Source: a virus
Virus record (IMG/VR): IMGVR_UViG_3300023179_000094
Span: 1-64,000 of that record
Direction: 5' to 3' (one strand)
Length of the DNA stretch: 64,000 nucleotides
The notes under the pieces are model-generated. The model had not been told where the DNA came from. It saw only the letters and a program-made list of their open reading frames with translations, and ran no database searches. The translations under genes and the position numbers were made by a program. Each line of letters begins with the position of its first letter. The stretch's first letter is position 1. Positions 25,374-33,589 of this stretch are shown here, in pieces.

Positions 25374-25916
25374 ATGGCAACTAGACCTATACTCTGTCCC
25401 CCTATCCCTCCCAATGGTTGGGTTTTCTTCAAAAACCAATTTATGTTGGAGGAAGATTTCAATTATACAACTTTTTTTAATTTCAAAGATTTATTCTTTG
25501 ATGTTCAGGATTACTCAAGATTGATGATCACACTTAAAAGAACTAAATCAATAAAACTAAGTCAAACCGATATTGGAACCGAAGGATTTGTGAGATGGAT
25601 AGCAGTTAAAGTTCAATATCCAGCTCCTAAAAATCCGATATTATTCGCTTCACAAACCCCAATTATTCCCGGAGTTCCGACTCCTACTAACGGTACACCA
25701 CAAATTCAAAAATACATTTATTGGAACTATCAAGGAAAAACTTACAACTTAGGAGAACTTATGGTGTTGAGCGGGAACCCCCTAGGATCTACCGATTCCG
25801 ATGTAACTGGATGGAATTTGAGCGAATATGATTTACTTTATTCTGGTGGAGGAATCACTTTTACCAATCCCCATCCCGATTTTGATGTTAAGCTACAAGT
25901 TCTTGTTGCTAAATAA
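25374..25916 (+). CDS. Virion-type protein, paralogue of 24695-25372
   Basis: 180 residues, one base after the preceding stop. Beta-rich, with an N-terminal Pro-rich segment (PILCPPIPPNGW) and a C-terminal domain shared with the previous gene. The N-terminal halves differ, so the pair has a common C-terminal module and divergent heads. Function unknown. Confidence 0.6.
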   Translation: MATRPILCPPIPPNGWVFFKNQFMLEEDFNYTTFFNFKDLFFDVQDYSRLMITLKRTKSIKLSQTDIGTEGFVRWIAVKVQYPAPKNPILFASQTPIIPGVPTPTNGTPQIQKYIYWNYQGKTYNLGELMVLSGNPLGSTDSDVTGWNLSEYDLLYSGGGITFTNPHPDFDVKLQVLVAK

Positions 25917-25920
25917 AAAA

Positions 25921-25944
25921 ATTCAGAAAACGAAAGTTCTGAAT
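25921..25944 (+). terminator. Hairpin abutting a late promoter box
   Basis: ATTCAGAA, an 8-base loop, then TTCTGAAT: a perfect 8-bp stem directly after the stop at 25916 and directly before GATATATA at 25945. There is no T-run after it on the + strand, so it may be an RNA 3' end/processing site or an insulator rather than a classical terminator. Confidence 0.35.
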
Positions 25945-25952
25945 GATATATA
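25945..25952 (+). promoter_or_regulatory. Putative late promoter box GATATATA
   Basis: GATATATAG immediately follows an 8-bp-stem hairpin and is 24 bases before the ATG at 25977. Confidence 0.5.
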
Positions 25953-25976
25953 GAACGTAAAAAAATTCAAAACAAA

Positions 25977-28643
25977 ATGGATTTACTGAATAAACTCAAA
26001 ACACTAAGAAATACAACAACCTCTCCTGAGGTAAAAGCTATCTGCGAATCAAACATTCAAAAGATAGAAAAGGGAGATTCTAATATCAACACCGATTTGA
26101 TTATGGAATCTATTCAAAATATTGAAACTGTGAATACACCAGCACAAGATCCCTTTCAGCTAATGAGAGAACAAGAATTGGCTAGATCGAAAAACGCAGC
26201 CAGTAGAATCATGGAATCGTGGGGTGGTGTTGGAAATGGATTATCTAAGAACTCTGGAAGCTACGTTGAAAGCGAAAAGCCACAAACACCTAAAGTAGAC
26301 TATTCTAGTTTGAACGAAAATTTAGCCACTCTTGCTTCACATGATAAAGGAGTAGAAGCTTTCATGAAATCTGAAGAAGTACATAATCTTGGTGTTTTTG
26401 AAGGAATTAGCGTCATCCGTAATTCTGGTATTTTCGAGCATCCTTCTATCAAAATTATTTGCGAAAAATATTATCATTTGATTAAAACTAAAAACATCCC
26501 AGAATTTCTTGTTGCAGAAGGATTTATTCAAGAAATAAAGAATTTCGATTGGGATGAAAGAGTTCAGGAAATTACAGAATCACTAGAAGACCGTTTAGAC
26601 GATCTTAGACCAGAAATAGAAGTTTCAAAAGCATTGTATGCAATTTCAAGCAACGCCGGATCCGACTTTTATTCGCCAGTAACTGAATCTTTGAATAATT
26701 GGTTGGTTTCCGAGAATAAATCGATTTCTCTTTTGTCGAAGGAAATCTCAAGATGGCAATTCAATCCAATCGTGAGAAATTTATTGAATAATCTTTCTCT
26801 GATGGAGAGCGATTCGACCAAGTTGAATATTCCAATTCATTCTGGTAATTCTTCGGTCAGAAGAGTTTTCTCACCTGTTCTCGTTGAAGGAGGTAAAACA
26901 ATATTTACTATCGGACCAAATGTTTTTGAAGGATCTAATCAAGGATTAAAGAGATTGAATCGTGGCCAAGTTGCTGTTTTGCCTAAAAATTATCTTTCCG
27001 TTTTGGAATCTTTTTATGCTCCTTATGTGAAAGTTGACGAGCATGGTTTGAATGTTTTTGTAGGAAAAAATAAATTTTCATTGGTCGAAGAAGGAGAAGG
27101 CGTATCCGTTCTTTTTAATGGAAAATCTATGAGATTTCAAGATAAAGTCAATCTTTCAAAAGCAATCGGTTTAGAAATTTCAGGATCTCTAGGAATGAAT
27201 GAAAATAAAATTGTCTATGACATTTTAAATTTGTATGAAAACTTCTTTTCTATTGTAGAACTTGATTTCGCAAAGAGAATTGAATCTAAAGTTTACGAAG
27301 GTGCTTCTGTTAATTTGATCAAGTGGGAAAACAAAATTTTCCTAAATCGAATCAACGAGTCAATGTCAGATAACTCTGTATTTGAAGTTAACGGAACACA
27401 GGCAACTAATATGGTTAGAGAATTCCTAAAGTATGACATTTCAGAGGGTTTAACAGAATTCTTAGAGGGAGAATCTAGAATTAAATCTATTATGATTAAT
27501 GATAGAAAAAAGCTGATGGAAAATATTACGGTTCTAGAAGGACAGCTTCGAAAAGTTGAATCTCAAATGGGTTCAAATCCTTTGTTTGCTAATTCGACCG
27601 AACTTCAAAGAGCACAAAATTTGTTAGAAAAGGAACTTTCTTCCTTGCGCAAAAAATGGTCTGCTGTTAACACCGAACTGGATAAAATTGAAAACCAAGC
27701 TCTTGCTTTTGAGGAAGTTTTCGAGGATGATAAATTCAATGTAGGAGAATATGTTAAAGTTTTAGAATCTGGTAATACGGGAAAAATCATCTCTATTGAC
27801 AGCACATCTGGATCCTATACTGTTTTGATGGATAACGGCAGAACTGGGGAATTTAAAATCGATGAGATTGTTAATTTAGATGATGCTTTGTCCAGAGCAG
27901 GGGATGAGAATGAAGCAGATGCAGAAACACAGGAGGAATTAAAAGAAGCTTCGCAACAAATGGCAATTGCTCCCGGGAAATCTTCGAAAGAAAAGAAAGA
28001 TGCAACCCCAGGAAACACGATGAGAAAAAATACCGAGGCTGCACCCAAAGGAAAGGATAACAATAAGTCTGGTCAAAAAGATTTCGAAAATTTGGAGGAT
28101 GCTAATTTGGAAGAAGCTCCGGAAGGAAAGGAAAAACACACCAAATATAAGGCAACTAAAGGTGCAGGTTATAATTTGTCCGAAGATACAACATTCAGCA
28201 AATCTGATGTTAAACTTATGAGATTGGCAGAAACACCGGGATCTGAAGAAGGTGATGCAGATTATGATGTAAAAGGAATTAGATTCAAAGCTAAAAATCC
28301 ACAAGTCATGAAGACAGATCCGAATTTTGCTTCTGCCCCCGGAGATGAAAAGGGAAAAGAACTTCGTTACAAAGTAGACAACGAAATGGGTTACAATGTC
28401 GATGAAAAAACTGACCTAGAAAAAACAAATCAAAATTTGGCTGTTGCTCCGGGTAGGTCCGAAGGAGATGCTGGGTATGGGGTAAAAACAATCAAAGGTA
28501 AATCACACAGTCCGCAGGTACAAAAAACAGATCCTAATTTTGCGGTTGCACCCTCTAAAGGAGCAGAAGGTAAACTTGGTTATAAATCGAACCGCGAAAT
28601 GGGTTACAATATCGACGAAAGCGAAGAGTCAAAAAAAAACTAA
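25977..28643 (+). CDS. Large virion-associated protein with C-terminal repeats (possible -1 frameshift extension to 28810)
   Basis: 888 residues. The N-terminal ~600 are helical and resemble internal or structural head proteins in composition. Residues ~590-620 form a KOW/SH3-like strand set (NVGEYVKVLESGNTGKIISID). The last ~230 residues are a degenerate tandem repeat alternating MGYN(V/I)DE with TDPNFA(S/V)AP(G/S). The frame stops at 28641-28643, just after AAAAAAAAAC. In the -1 frame, coding continues for 55 codons with more repeat-like units (FAPSDPD, FAPTGKSEDNN) to TAA 28808-28810, and there is no usable start codon between. Function unknown; it could be packaged DNA-associated protein. 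Confidence 0.7.
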   Translation: MDLLNKLKTLRNTTTSPEVKAICESNIQKIEKGDSNINTDLIMESIQNIETVNTPAQDPFQLMREQELARSKNAASRIMESWGGVGNGLSKNSGSYVESEKPQTPKVDYSSLNENLATLASHDKGVEAFMKSEEVHNLGVFEGISVIRNSGIFEHPSIKIICEKYYHLIKTKNIPEFLVAEGFIQEIKNFDWDERVQEITESLEDRLDDLRPEIEVSKALYAISSNAGSDFYSPVTESLNNWLVSENKSISLLSKEISRWQFNPIVRNLLNNLSLMESDSTKLNIPIHSGNSSVRRVFSPVLVEGGKTIFTIGPNVFEGSNQGLKRLNRGQVAVLPKNYLSVLESFYAPYVKVDEHGLNVFVGKNKFSLVEEGEGVSVLFNGKSMRFQDKVNLSKAIGLEISGSLGMNENKIVYDILNLYENFFSIVELDFAKRIESKVYEGASVNLIKWENKIFLNRINESMSDNSVFEVNGTQATNMVREFLKYDISEGLTEFLEGESRIKSIMINDRKKLMENITVLEGQLRKVESQMGSNPLFANSTELQRAQNLLEKELSSLRKKWSAVNTELDKIENQALAFEEVFEDDKFNVGEYVKVLESGNTGKIISIDSTSGSYTVLMDNGRTGEFKIDEIVNLDDALSRAGDENEADAETQEELKEASQQMAIAPGKSSKEKKDATPGNTMRKNTEAAPKGKDNNKSGQKDFENLEDANLEEAPEGKEKHTKYKATKGAGYNLSEDTTFSKSDVKLMRLAETPGSEEGDADYDVKGIRFKAKNPQVMKTDPNFASAPGDEKGKELRYKVDNEMGYNVDEKTDLEKTNQNLAVAPGRSEGDAGYGVKTIKGKSHSPQVQKTDPNFAVAPSKGAEGKLGYKSNREMGYNIDESEESKKN

Positions 28644-28810
28644 AAAAAATCCTTAGTAGGGTTTGGGCTTTTGCACCATCTGATCCAGATCAGGATAAAA
28701 AACCAGAACCTTTTGTAGATGACTACAAAAAAGGAATGAGTTTTGCTCCGACCGGAAAATCTGAAGATAACAACCTTTCTGACGATTCGCCAGAGGAAAA
28801 TAAGTTTTAA
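28631..28810 (+). other. Candidate -1 programmed frameshift site and extension
   Basis: Nine A then C (28631-28640) provides the slippery heptamer A-AAA-AAC. The -1 frame is open from before the site to TAA 28808-28810 and encodes repeat-like sequence consistent with the upstream protein. The first ATG in that frame is only at 28736, so expression of the earlier part needs a frameshift. A sequencing or replication indel in the A-run is the alternative. Confidence 0.55.
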
Positions 28811-28868
28811 ATGAAACTAACCTCGAGGTTAAAACTAAGATTCTAAGTTAGCAATTTTTTAACATTTA

Positions 28869-29228
28869 ATGACGAAAGTTTACGTTACCAACTCCAGTTT
28901 AATGGCTGCTATTTTAGAATCTAAAAAGAATGGACAACTGACTGTAGAGGCCATTGAAATGTTCAATTTAATGATTGCTGGAATTTCCAAGAAAATGGCT
29001 TACAAAGATCCTGACGACAAAGCTGATTGTATGGCTTTTGCAATGGAGGATCTTTGTAAATATTGGAACAGATTCGACCCTACTAAATCAAATAATCCAT
29101 TTGCATATTATACACAGATAGCTAAAAACGGATTCGCAAAGGGCTGGAAAAAAATTCATCCCCCAAAATCACCCAAAACCATTCCATTTTCTTATATTAC
29201 AGGAGAAGACAATTCCTATAATATTTAA
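28869..29228 (+). CDS. gp55: Late-transcription sigma factor, T4 gp55-like
   Basis: 119 residues, shorter than T4 gp55 (185). The core KADCMAFAMEDLCKYWNRFDPTKSNNPFAYYTQIAKNGFAKGWKKIHP is the characteristic gp55 sigma2-like block that binds host polymerase core and opens the late promoter. In T4, gp55 recognises TATAAATA at about -10 without a -35 element. The GATATATA/GATAAATA boxes catalogued here are the likely target. The gene starts 3' of the repeat protein and abuts the gp4-like gene (stop TAA immediately followed by ATG). Confidence 0.85.
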   Translation: MTKVYVTNSSLMAAILESKKNGQLTVEAIEMFNLMIAGISKKMAYKDPDDKADCMAFAMEDLCKYWNRFDPTKSNNPFAYYTQIAKNGFAKGWKKIHPPKSPKTIPFSYITGEDNSYNI

Positions 29229-29714
29229 ATGACTGACATTAAGAAAATAAAACCTAACGGTGACTACAAATCTGGTTTGTATGTACCCGTTAATCCAGAA
29301 AAATATGTTGGTGATATTCACAACATTATTTGTAGATCAAGTTGGGAATTCAGATTTTGCAAATATTGTGATAACAATGAAAAAATTTTAAAGTGGAGTT
29401 CTGAACCAGCGGCAATTCCTTATTACAATCCACTAGATAAAAAAGATCACAATTACAACGTTGATTTTTACTTGAAAGTTCTTCAAGATGATGGAAATGA
29501 ACAGGAATGGCTGGTGGAGGTTAAGCCAGAAAAACAACACCAAAAGCCAATCTACGAAGGAACATACACCGTAGAAAAATTAAAATCTTACAATCACAAA
29601 ATGCAAATTTGGATTACCAATCAGGCCAAATTCAAAGCTGCAAAACACTGGGCAGAAAGTAGAGGTATGAAATTCGGAGTTGTCAACGAGAAATTCCTAT
29701 TTCAAAGCAAATGA
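29229..29714 (+). CDS. gp4: Head completion nuclease (T4 gp4-like)
   Basis: 161 residues, matching T4 gp4 (150). The order of conserved parts is as in gp4: GLYVPVNPEKYVGD at the N-terminus, then CRSSWEFRFCKYCDNN, SEPAAIPYY, VDFYLKV and WLVEVKPEKQ (the acidic-x-Lys nuclease core), and late KAAKHWAESRGMKF. T4 gp4 completes filled heads before tail joining, probably by trimming the DNA end. It overlaps the next gene by 4 bases. Confidence 0.88.
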   Translation: MTDIKKIKPNGDYKSGLYVPVNPEKYVGDIHNIICRSSWEFRFCKYCDNNEKILKWSSEPAAIPYYNPLDKKDHNYNVDFYLKVLQDDGNEQEWLVEVKPEKQHQKPIYEGTYTVEKLKSYNHKMQIWITNQAKFKAAKHWAESRGMKFGVVNEKFLFQSK

Positions 29715-30313
29715 TGGACTTTCCCGAACAGGCTAAAAAATTGAGAAGTCAATTTTCCTCTTTGTCTGAACTTAATTCCTTCGTAAACCAAGAATTCTTA
29801 GAGAAGTATGGCCCCGACTCAAAAAATCCCGGTGAAAAATTCACAGCCTTCAAGAGTGGAAAAATTTATTTTGCATTACATATCACAAAATCAAAGCCAG
29901 GAGAAAAAAATTCGTTTGTTAATAGATATCCTTGTTTTCTTTTTTTGTCTGAAGAAAGGATTGGAAATAGTGTAATTTGTAAAGTTATGGATTTAACAAT
30001 TGTCCCACCCGATAATCTCGCAGAAATTTTAACACGTTTGACCAAAACTTTTTCGGAAATACTTGACGAAAATGTCAGAAACATTTCTGGATCTCAAATG
30101 CCATTGAATCTAAAAGGAGAAAATTTACAAAAAATATTCAAAGGTACTGGATACGAATTCGCGATTTTTGGACTCGTAAAGGAAAATTTGAGGGGAATGA
30201 AAATAGTAGATTATTCAGATTGGGTTAAAATCCCATATTTCAACCAAGCCACTTTAGAGGGTCTCTCTCTGGATCAGATATATAGAGAATATAAATCGAA
30301 AATAAAAATTTGA
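29711..30313 (+). CDS. Conserved-type phage protein, 200 aa, before the portals
   Basis: Mixed alpha/beta protein with no signal peptide. Ends with IVDYSDWVKIPYFNQATLEG...IYREYKSKIKI. The start overlaps the gp4-like stop (ATG ATG; either Met could be used). Its place between a head-completion gene and the portal genes suggests a head/neck assembly function, but I cannot name the family. The internal GATATATA at 30277-30284 lies near its end. Confidence 0.6.
   Translation: MMDFPEQAKKLRSQFSSLSELNSFVNQEFLEKYGPDSKNPGEKFTAFKSGKIYFALHITKSKPGEKNSFVNRYPCFLFLSEERIGNSVICKVMDLTIVPPDNLAEILTRLTKTFSEILDENVRNISGSQMPLNLKGENLQKIFKGTGYEFAIFGLVKENLRGMKIVDYSDWVKIPYFNQATLEGLSLDQIYREYKSKIKI
30277..30284 (+). promoter_or_regulatory. 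Possible late promoter box GATATATA upstream of portal genes
   Basis: GATATATAGAG lies within the coding end of the 29711 gene, 59 bases before the first portal ATG. It matches the recurring box, but the spacing is longer than elsewhere and the codons could account for it. Confidence 0.3.
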
Positions 30314-30343
30314 TTTTGTCTATAAAACCAAATTTCTGACTTC

Positions 30344-31969
30344 ATGGCAGGATTTAACGAGAACCCAAACACCAACCCTATATTCCAAAGAATTAGGGAC
30401 TCGATCAAAAATCTGAGCAATTTCGGATTAAGATATGGAGACATGGTGGTCAAAAATTCACAGGCGATTGGTACCACAGAGGCAGAATTTTTAAAGAAAG
30501 GCCCGATTGAAGATGAAACTACACTTTTCTCTTTAGGTAGACAAGATACGACTACCAGACAGTACGTTTCATATTTTGATAAAGACTATGCAGGAAAAAG
30601 AGATTATCTAAGAAAATTTTCTTTAAATCCTGAGATTGAATACATTTTGGATACGGTCTGCGACGAGGCAATTTCCTACGATGGATTTAATTTTTTCGCA
30701 TATCCAGCCTTCTTAAATATTATTGGAATTAAAAAAGATGTTATAGATAAAATTGATTCGACGTACAAAAAATTGTACGACATGTTTGGTTTCAATGACG
30801 ATATTTCTGCATGGCAATATTTCAGACAACTTCTTGTTGATGGTTTCGTTGCTTTCGAAATCGTATACGATGACAAGGGAAAAAATATTATTGGTTTCAA
30901 AGAGCTAGACGCAACCACCCTTATGCCTTCCGTAGAAAAGCAAAAAGATGGAACCTTCTTAAATGTTTGGTATCAATATCCTAAGGACGAAAGAAAAAGG
31001 AGGATGCTTTACGATTCTCAAATCATTTATCTTTCTTACGCCAAAGGTAATTCTGTTTCAAGAGTAAGTTATACTGAAAGATTAATTCGTCCGTACAATG
31101 TTCTGAGGATCATTGAATACACTCGTGTCATTTGGTCTGTGATGAATGCATCATTCCGTCTGAAAATGACAGTCCCCGTGGGGTCCAGATCACAACAAAA
31201 GGCTATGCAAACTCTTGGTGAGTTGATGTCCATATACAAAGAAGATATTCAATTCAACGATGAAAGTGGGGAACTTTCGGTAAATGGTCAGCCAAAAATT
31301 CAGTTTTACAAAAATTATCTGATGCCCAAGGGAGCTTTAGGTACTCCAAATATTGAACCACTCAACACCGCCGGACCAAATTTGAACGATCCAGCTCCAT
31401 TGGCTTACTTTTTCGACAAGTTGGTTCAAGAATCTAAAATTCCATTTTCTAGATTTCAAGGACCAGATGGTGGATCGATTGGTAAATATGCCAATGCAGC
31501 AGAAGGATTGGATAAAGAGGAAATTAGATTCGCAAAGTTTATTATGAGATTAAGATCCGTTTTTCAGGACATTCTTATAAAACCTTTGTGGATTCAATTG
31601 TGTAGAGATTTTCCACAATTGGAGAAAGATTACATGTTCAGAAGTCAACTTGGATTAACTTTTGTTTCGGATAATCCATTCAGAGTTAATCAGGAAATAG
31701 AAACGATGAACAAAAGGAAAGAATCCATAGATGCCATGTATGGATTGGTGGACGGAGAAGGGCAGCCTTTCTTTTCTTTGGGTTATTTAATTGAAAATTT
31801 TCTTGGAATGACTGAGGATGATATCAAATCCAACGAAGAAGCTAAAGAGAAGGCCAAGAATAAAAAATCGAAAGAAACTCCAGAAGGCGGAGAAGGATCT
31901 GAAGGCGGTGCTCCAGAATCAGGAACCGAACCAGGAGGATCTCCACCAGAAACAGAAACACCGGCATAA
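30344..31969 (+). CDS. gp20: Portal protein 1 (T4 gp20-like)
   Basis: 541 residues (T4 gp20 is 524). Contains the portal family segments YGDMVVKNSQAIG, AGKRDYLRKFSLNPEIEYILDTVCDEAI, WQYFRQLLVDGFVAFEIVYDD and GNSVSRVSYTERLIRPYNVLR, the last around the clip/stem region. It forms the dodecameric vertex through which DNA is packaged. The C-terminus is a Gly/Glu/Pro-rich disordered tail. A second full-length copy follows 2 bases after its stop, with the same MAGFN start. Confidence 0.93.
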   Translation: MAGFNENPNTNPIFQRIRDSIKNLSNFGLRYGDMVVKNSQAIGTTEAEFLKKGPIEDETTLFSLGRQDTTTRQYVSYFDKDYAGKRDYLRKFSLNPEIEYILDTVCDEAISYDGFNFFAYPAFLNIIGIKKDVIDKIDSTYKKLYDMFGFNDDISAWQYFRQLLVDGFVAFEIVYDDKGKNIIGFKELDATTLMPSVEKQKDGTFLNVWYQYPKDERKRRMLYDSQIIYLSYAKGNSVSRVSYTERLIRPYNVLRIIEYTRVIWSVMNASFRLKMTVPVGSRSQQKAMQTLGELMSIYKEDIQFNDESGELSVNGQPKIQFYKNYLMPKGALGTPNIEPLNTAGPNLNDPAPLAYFFDKLVQESKIPFSRFQGPDGGSIGKYANAAEGLDKEEIRFAKFIMRLRSVFQDILIKPLWIQLCRDFPQLEKDYMFRSQLGLTFVSDNPFRVNQEIETMNKRKESIDAMYGLVDGEGQPFFSLGYLIENFLGMTEDDIKSNEEAKEKAKNKKSKETPEGGEGSEGGAPESGTEPGGSPPETETPA

Positions 31970-31971
31970 TT

Positions 31972-33579
31972 ATGGCAGGATTTAACGATGATAACAGCCA
32001 GCAGCGTTCCTTTTTAGGAAATCTGTACAGAAACCTATCTAAGATTGGAAGGTTTGGTATGCAGTACGAGGATATGGTTATCCGGAATTCTCAGGCTATA
32101 GGGGCAACCGAATCTACCTTTTTCAACAACCAAGGAACGGGATTCACCGAGAATGATGCTTTCTTCTGGACTTTAGGTTATCAAGATACTAGAGTAAGAA
32201 AATACATAGCCTATTTTGACAAGGATTATCTTGGAAAAAGAGAGTTTCTAAGAAAGTTTGCTTTGAATGGAGAAATTGATTTTATTCTAGATACTTTATC
32301 AGACGATGCCATCAACTACGATGACAAAAATTTCTTTGGTTATCCGTCTTTGTTAAATATTGATTTAAAACCAGAAGTTCGTTCCAAGGTAGAAGAAAAT
32401 TTTAGAACTTTGTACATGCTGTTTGGTTTTCAACAAAGTACTCTCGCCTGGCAGTATTTCCGTCAATTTCTGATAGATGGTTTTTTGGCTTTTGAAATTG
32501 TCTACTCGACAGATGGAAAAAAAATTGTTGGTTTTAAAGAATTAGATGCCACTTCCCTTCAACCTGCAACTGAACAACAACCTAACAAAGAATTTCAACA
32601 AATCTGGATTCAATACCCAGGTGATCCCAGAATGACCAGAAAATTAAAGGCAGAGCAGGTCATTTATCTTTCCTATGCCAAGGGTAATTCCGTTTCCAGA
32701 GTTAGCTACACTGAAAGACTGATCAGATCTTATAACATTCTGAGAGTCATGGAAAATACTAGGGTAATTTGGAATGTCATGAACGCTTCATATCGTTTGA
32801 AATTTGTTATTCCCGTTGGAACCCAATCCGGACAAAAAGCTATGCAAACCCTGGGACAGCTGATGTCTCAGTATAAAGAAGAAATTCAAATTAATGATAC
32901 CTCCGGGGAATTGACTGTTAATGGTGCTCCCAGAGTACAGTTTTACAAAAATTATCTCTTCCCAGAAAAAGACGGGGAATCGCCAGACATTAACACTTTA
33001 AATCCAAATGGTCCCGATTTCAACGTGATGGAAAATGTTGTTTATTTTTACAACAAGCTAAAATTGGACTCCAAAATTCCATATGCTAGGTTCGCTGGAA
33101 GAAGTGGGCCTGCCACCTATCAAATATCAATTGACCAGTTAGAAAGAGACGAAATTAGATACGAAAAATTTGTTACACGTTTGAGATCGGTTTTTCAAGA
33201 ACTTTTGGTTAAACCTCTTTATATCCAAACTTGTTTGGATTTTCCTGCCTTGTCTGAAGATAGATCATTCAAAGTAAATTTGGGTTTGAACTTCGTTAAA
33301 GAAAATGTTTTCGAACAACTAATTGTTTTATCTAACTACACGAAAAGAACGACATTCATCACCGCATTGGGAGATATGAAACAAAAAATCGGAGAAGAAG
33401 AAGTTCCATATTTCGATAAGGAGTGGTTGATAAAAAGATGGCTTGGTTTGAGTATGGACGAATATAGAGAAAACGAAAAATTCAAAAAAGAAGAAAAGAA
33501 TCAAGCGGACAAGGCCAAAAAGGATAAAGGTGAAGAAGGAAAGGGTGGAGAAACAGATGCATCAGATTTCACGCTTTAA
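31972..33579 (+). CDS. Portal protein 2 (gp20 paralogue)
   Basis: 535 residues, paralogous over its whole length to the product of 30344-31969 (MAGFN start; YEDMVIRNSQAIGATE; WQYFRQFLIDGFLAFEIVY; SVSRVSYTERLIRSYNILR). No disruption is visible: both frames are intact and all major segments are retained, so neither looks like a pseudogene. It ends in a Lys-rich rather than Gly-rich tail. Two intact portal genes in tandem are not a T4 feature. A mixed ring, alternative portals or division of labour are all possible. Confidence 0.9.
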   Translation: MAGFNDDNSQQRSFLGNLYRNLSKIGRFGMQYEDMVIRNSQAIGATESTFFNNQGTGFTENDAFFWTLGYQDTRVRKYIAYFDKDYLGKREFLRKFALNGEIDFILDTLSDDAINYDDKNFFGYPSLLNIDLKPEVRSKVEENFRTLYMLFGFQQSTLAWQYFRQFLIDGFLAFEIVYSTDGKKIVGFKELDATSLQPATEQQPNKEFQQIWIQYPGDPRMTRKLKAEQVIYLSYAKGNSVSRVSYTERLIRSYNILRVMENTRVIWNVMNASYRLKFVIPVGTQSGQKAMQTLGQLMSQYKEEIQINDTSGELTVNGAPRVQFYKNYLFPEKDGESPDINTLNPNGPDFNVMENVVYFYNKLKLDSKIPYARFAGRSGPATYQISIDQLERDEIRYEKFVTRLRSVFQELLVKPLYIQTCLDFPALSEDRSFKVNLGLNFVKENVFEQLIVLSNYTKRTTFITALGDMKQKIGEEEVPYFDKEWLIKRWLGLSMDEYRENEKFKKEEKNQADKAKKDKGEEGKGGETDASDFTL

Positions 33580-33589
33580 ATTTCAATAA

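Noticed and set aside
28818-28831. TAACCTCGAGGTTA palindrome between the repeat protein and gp55
   Set aside because: Perfect 14-bp inverted repeat but with no loop and no T-run, so not a terminator. A chance or protein-binding site cannot be told apart.
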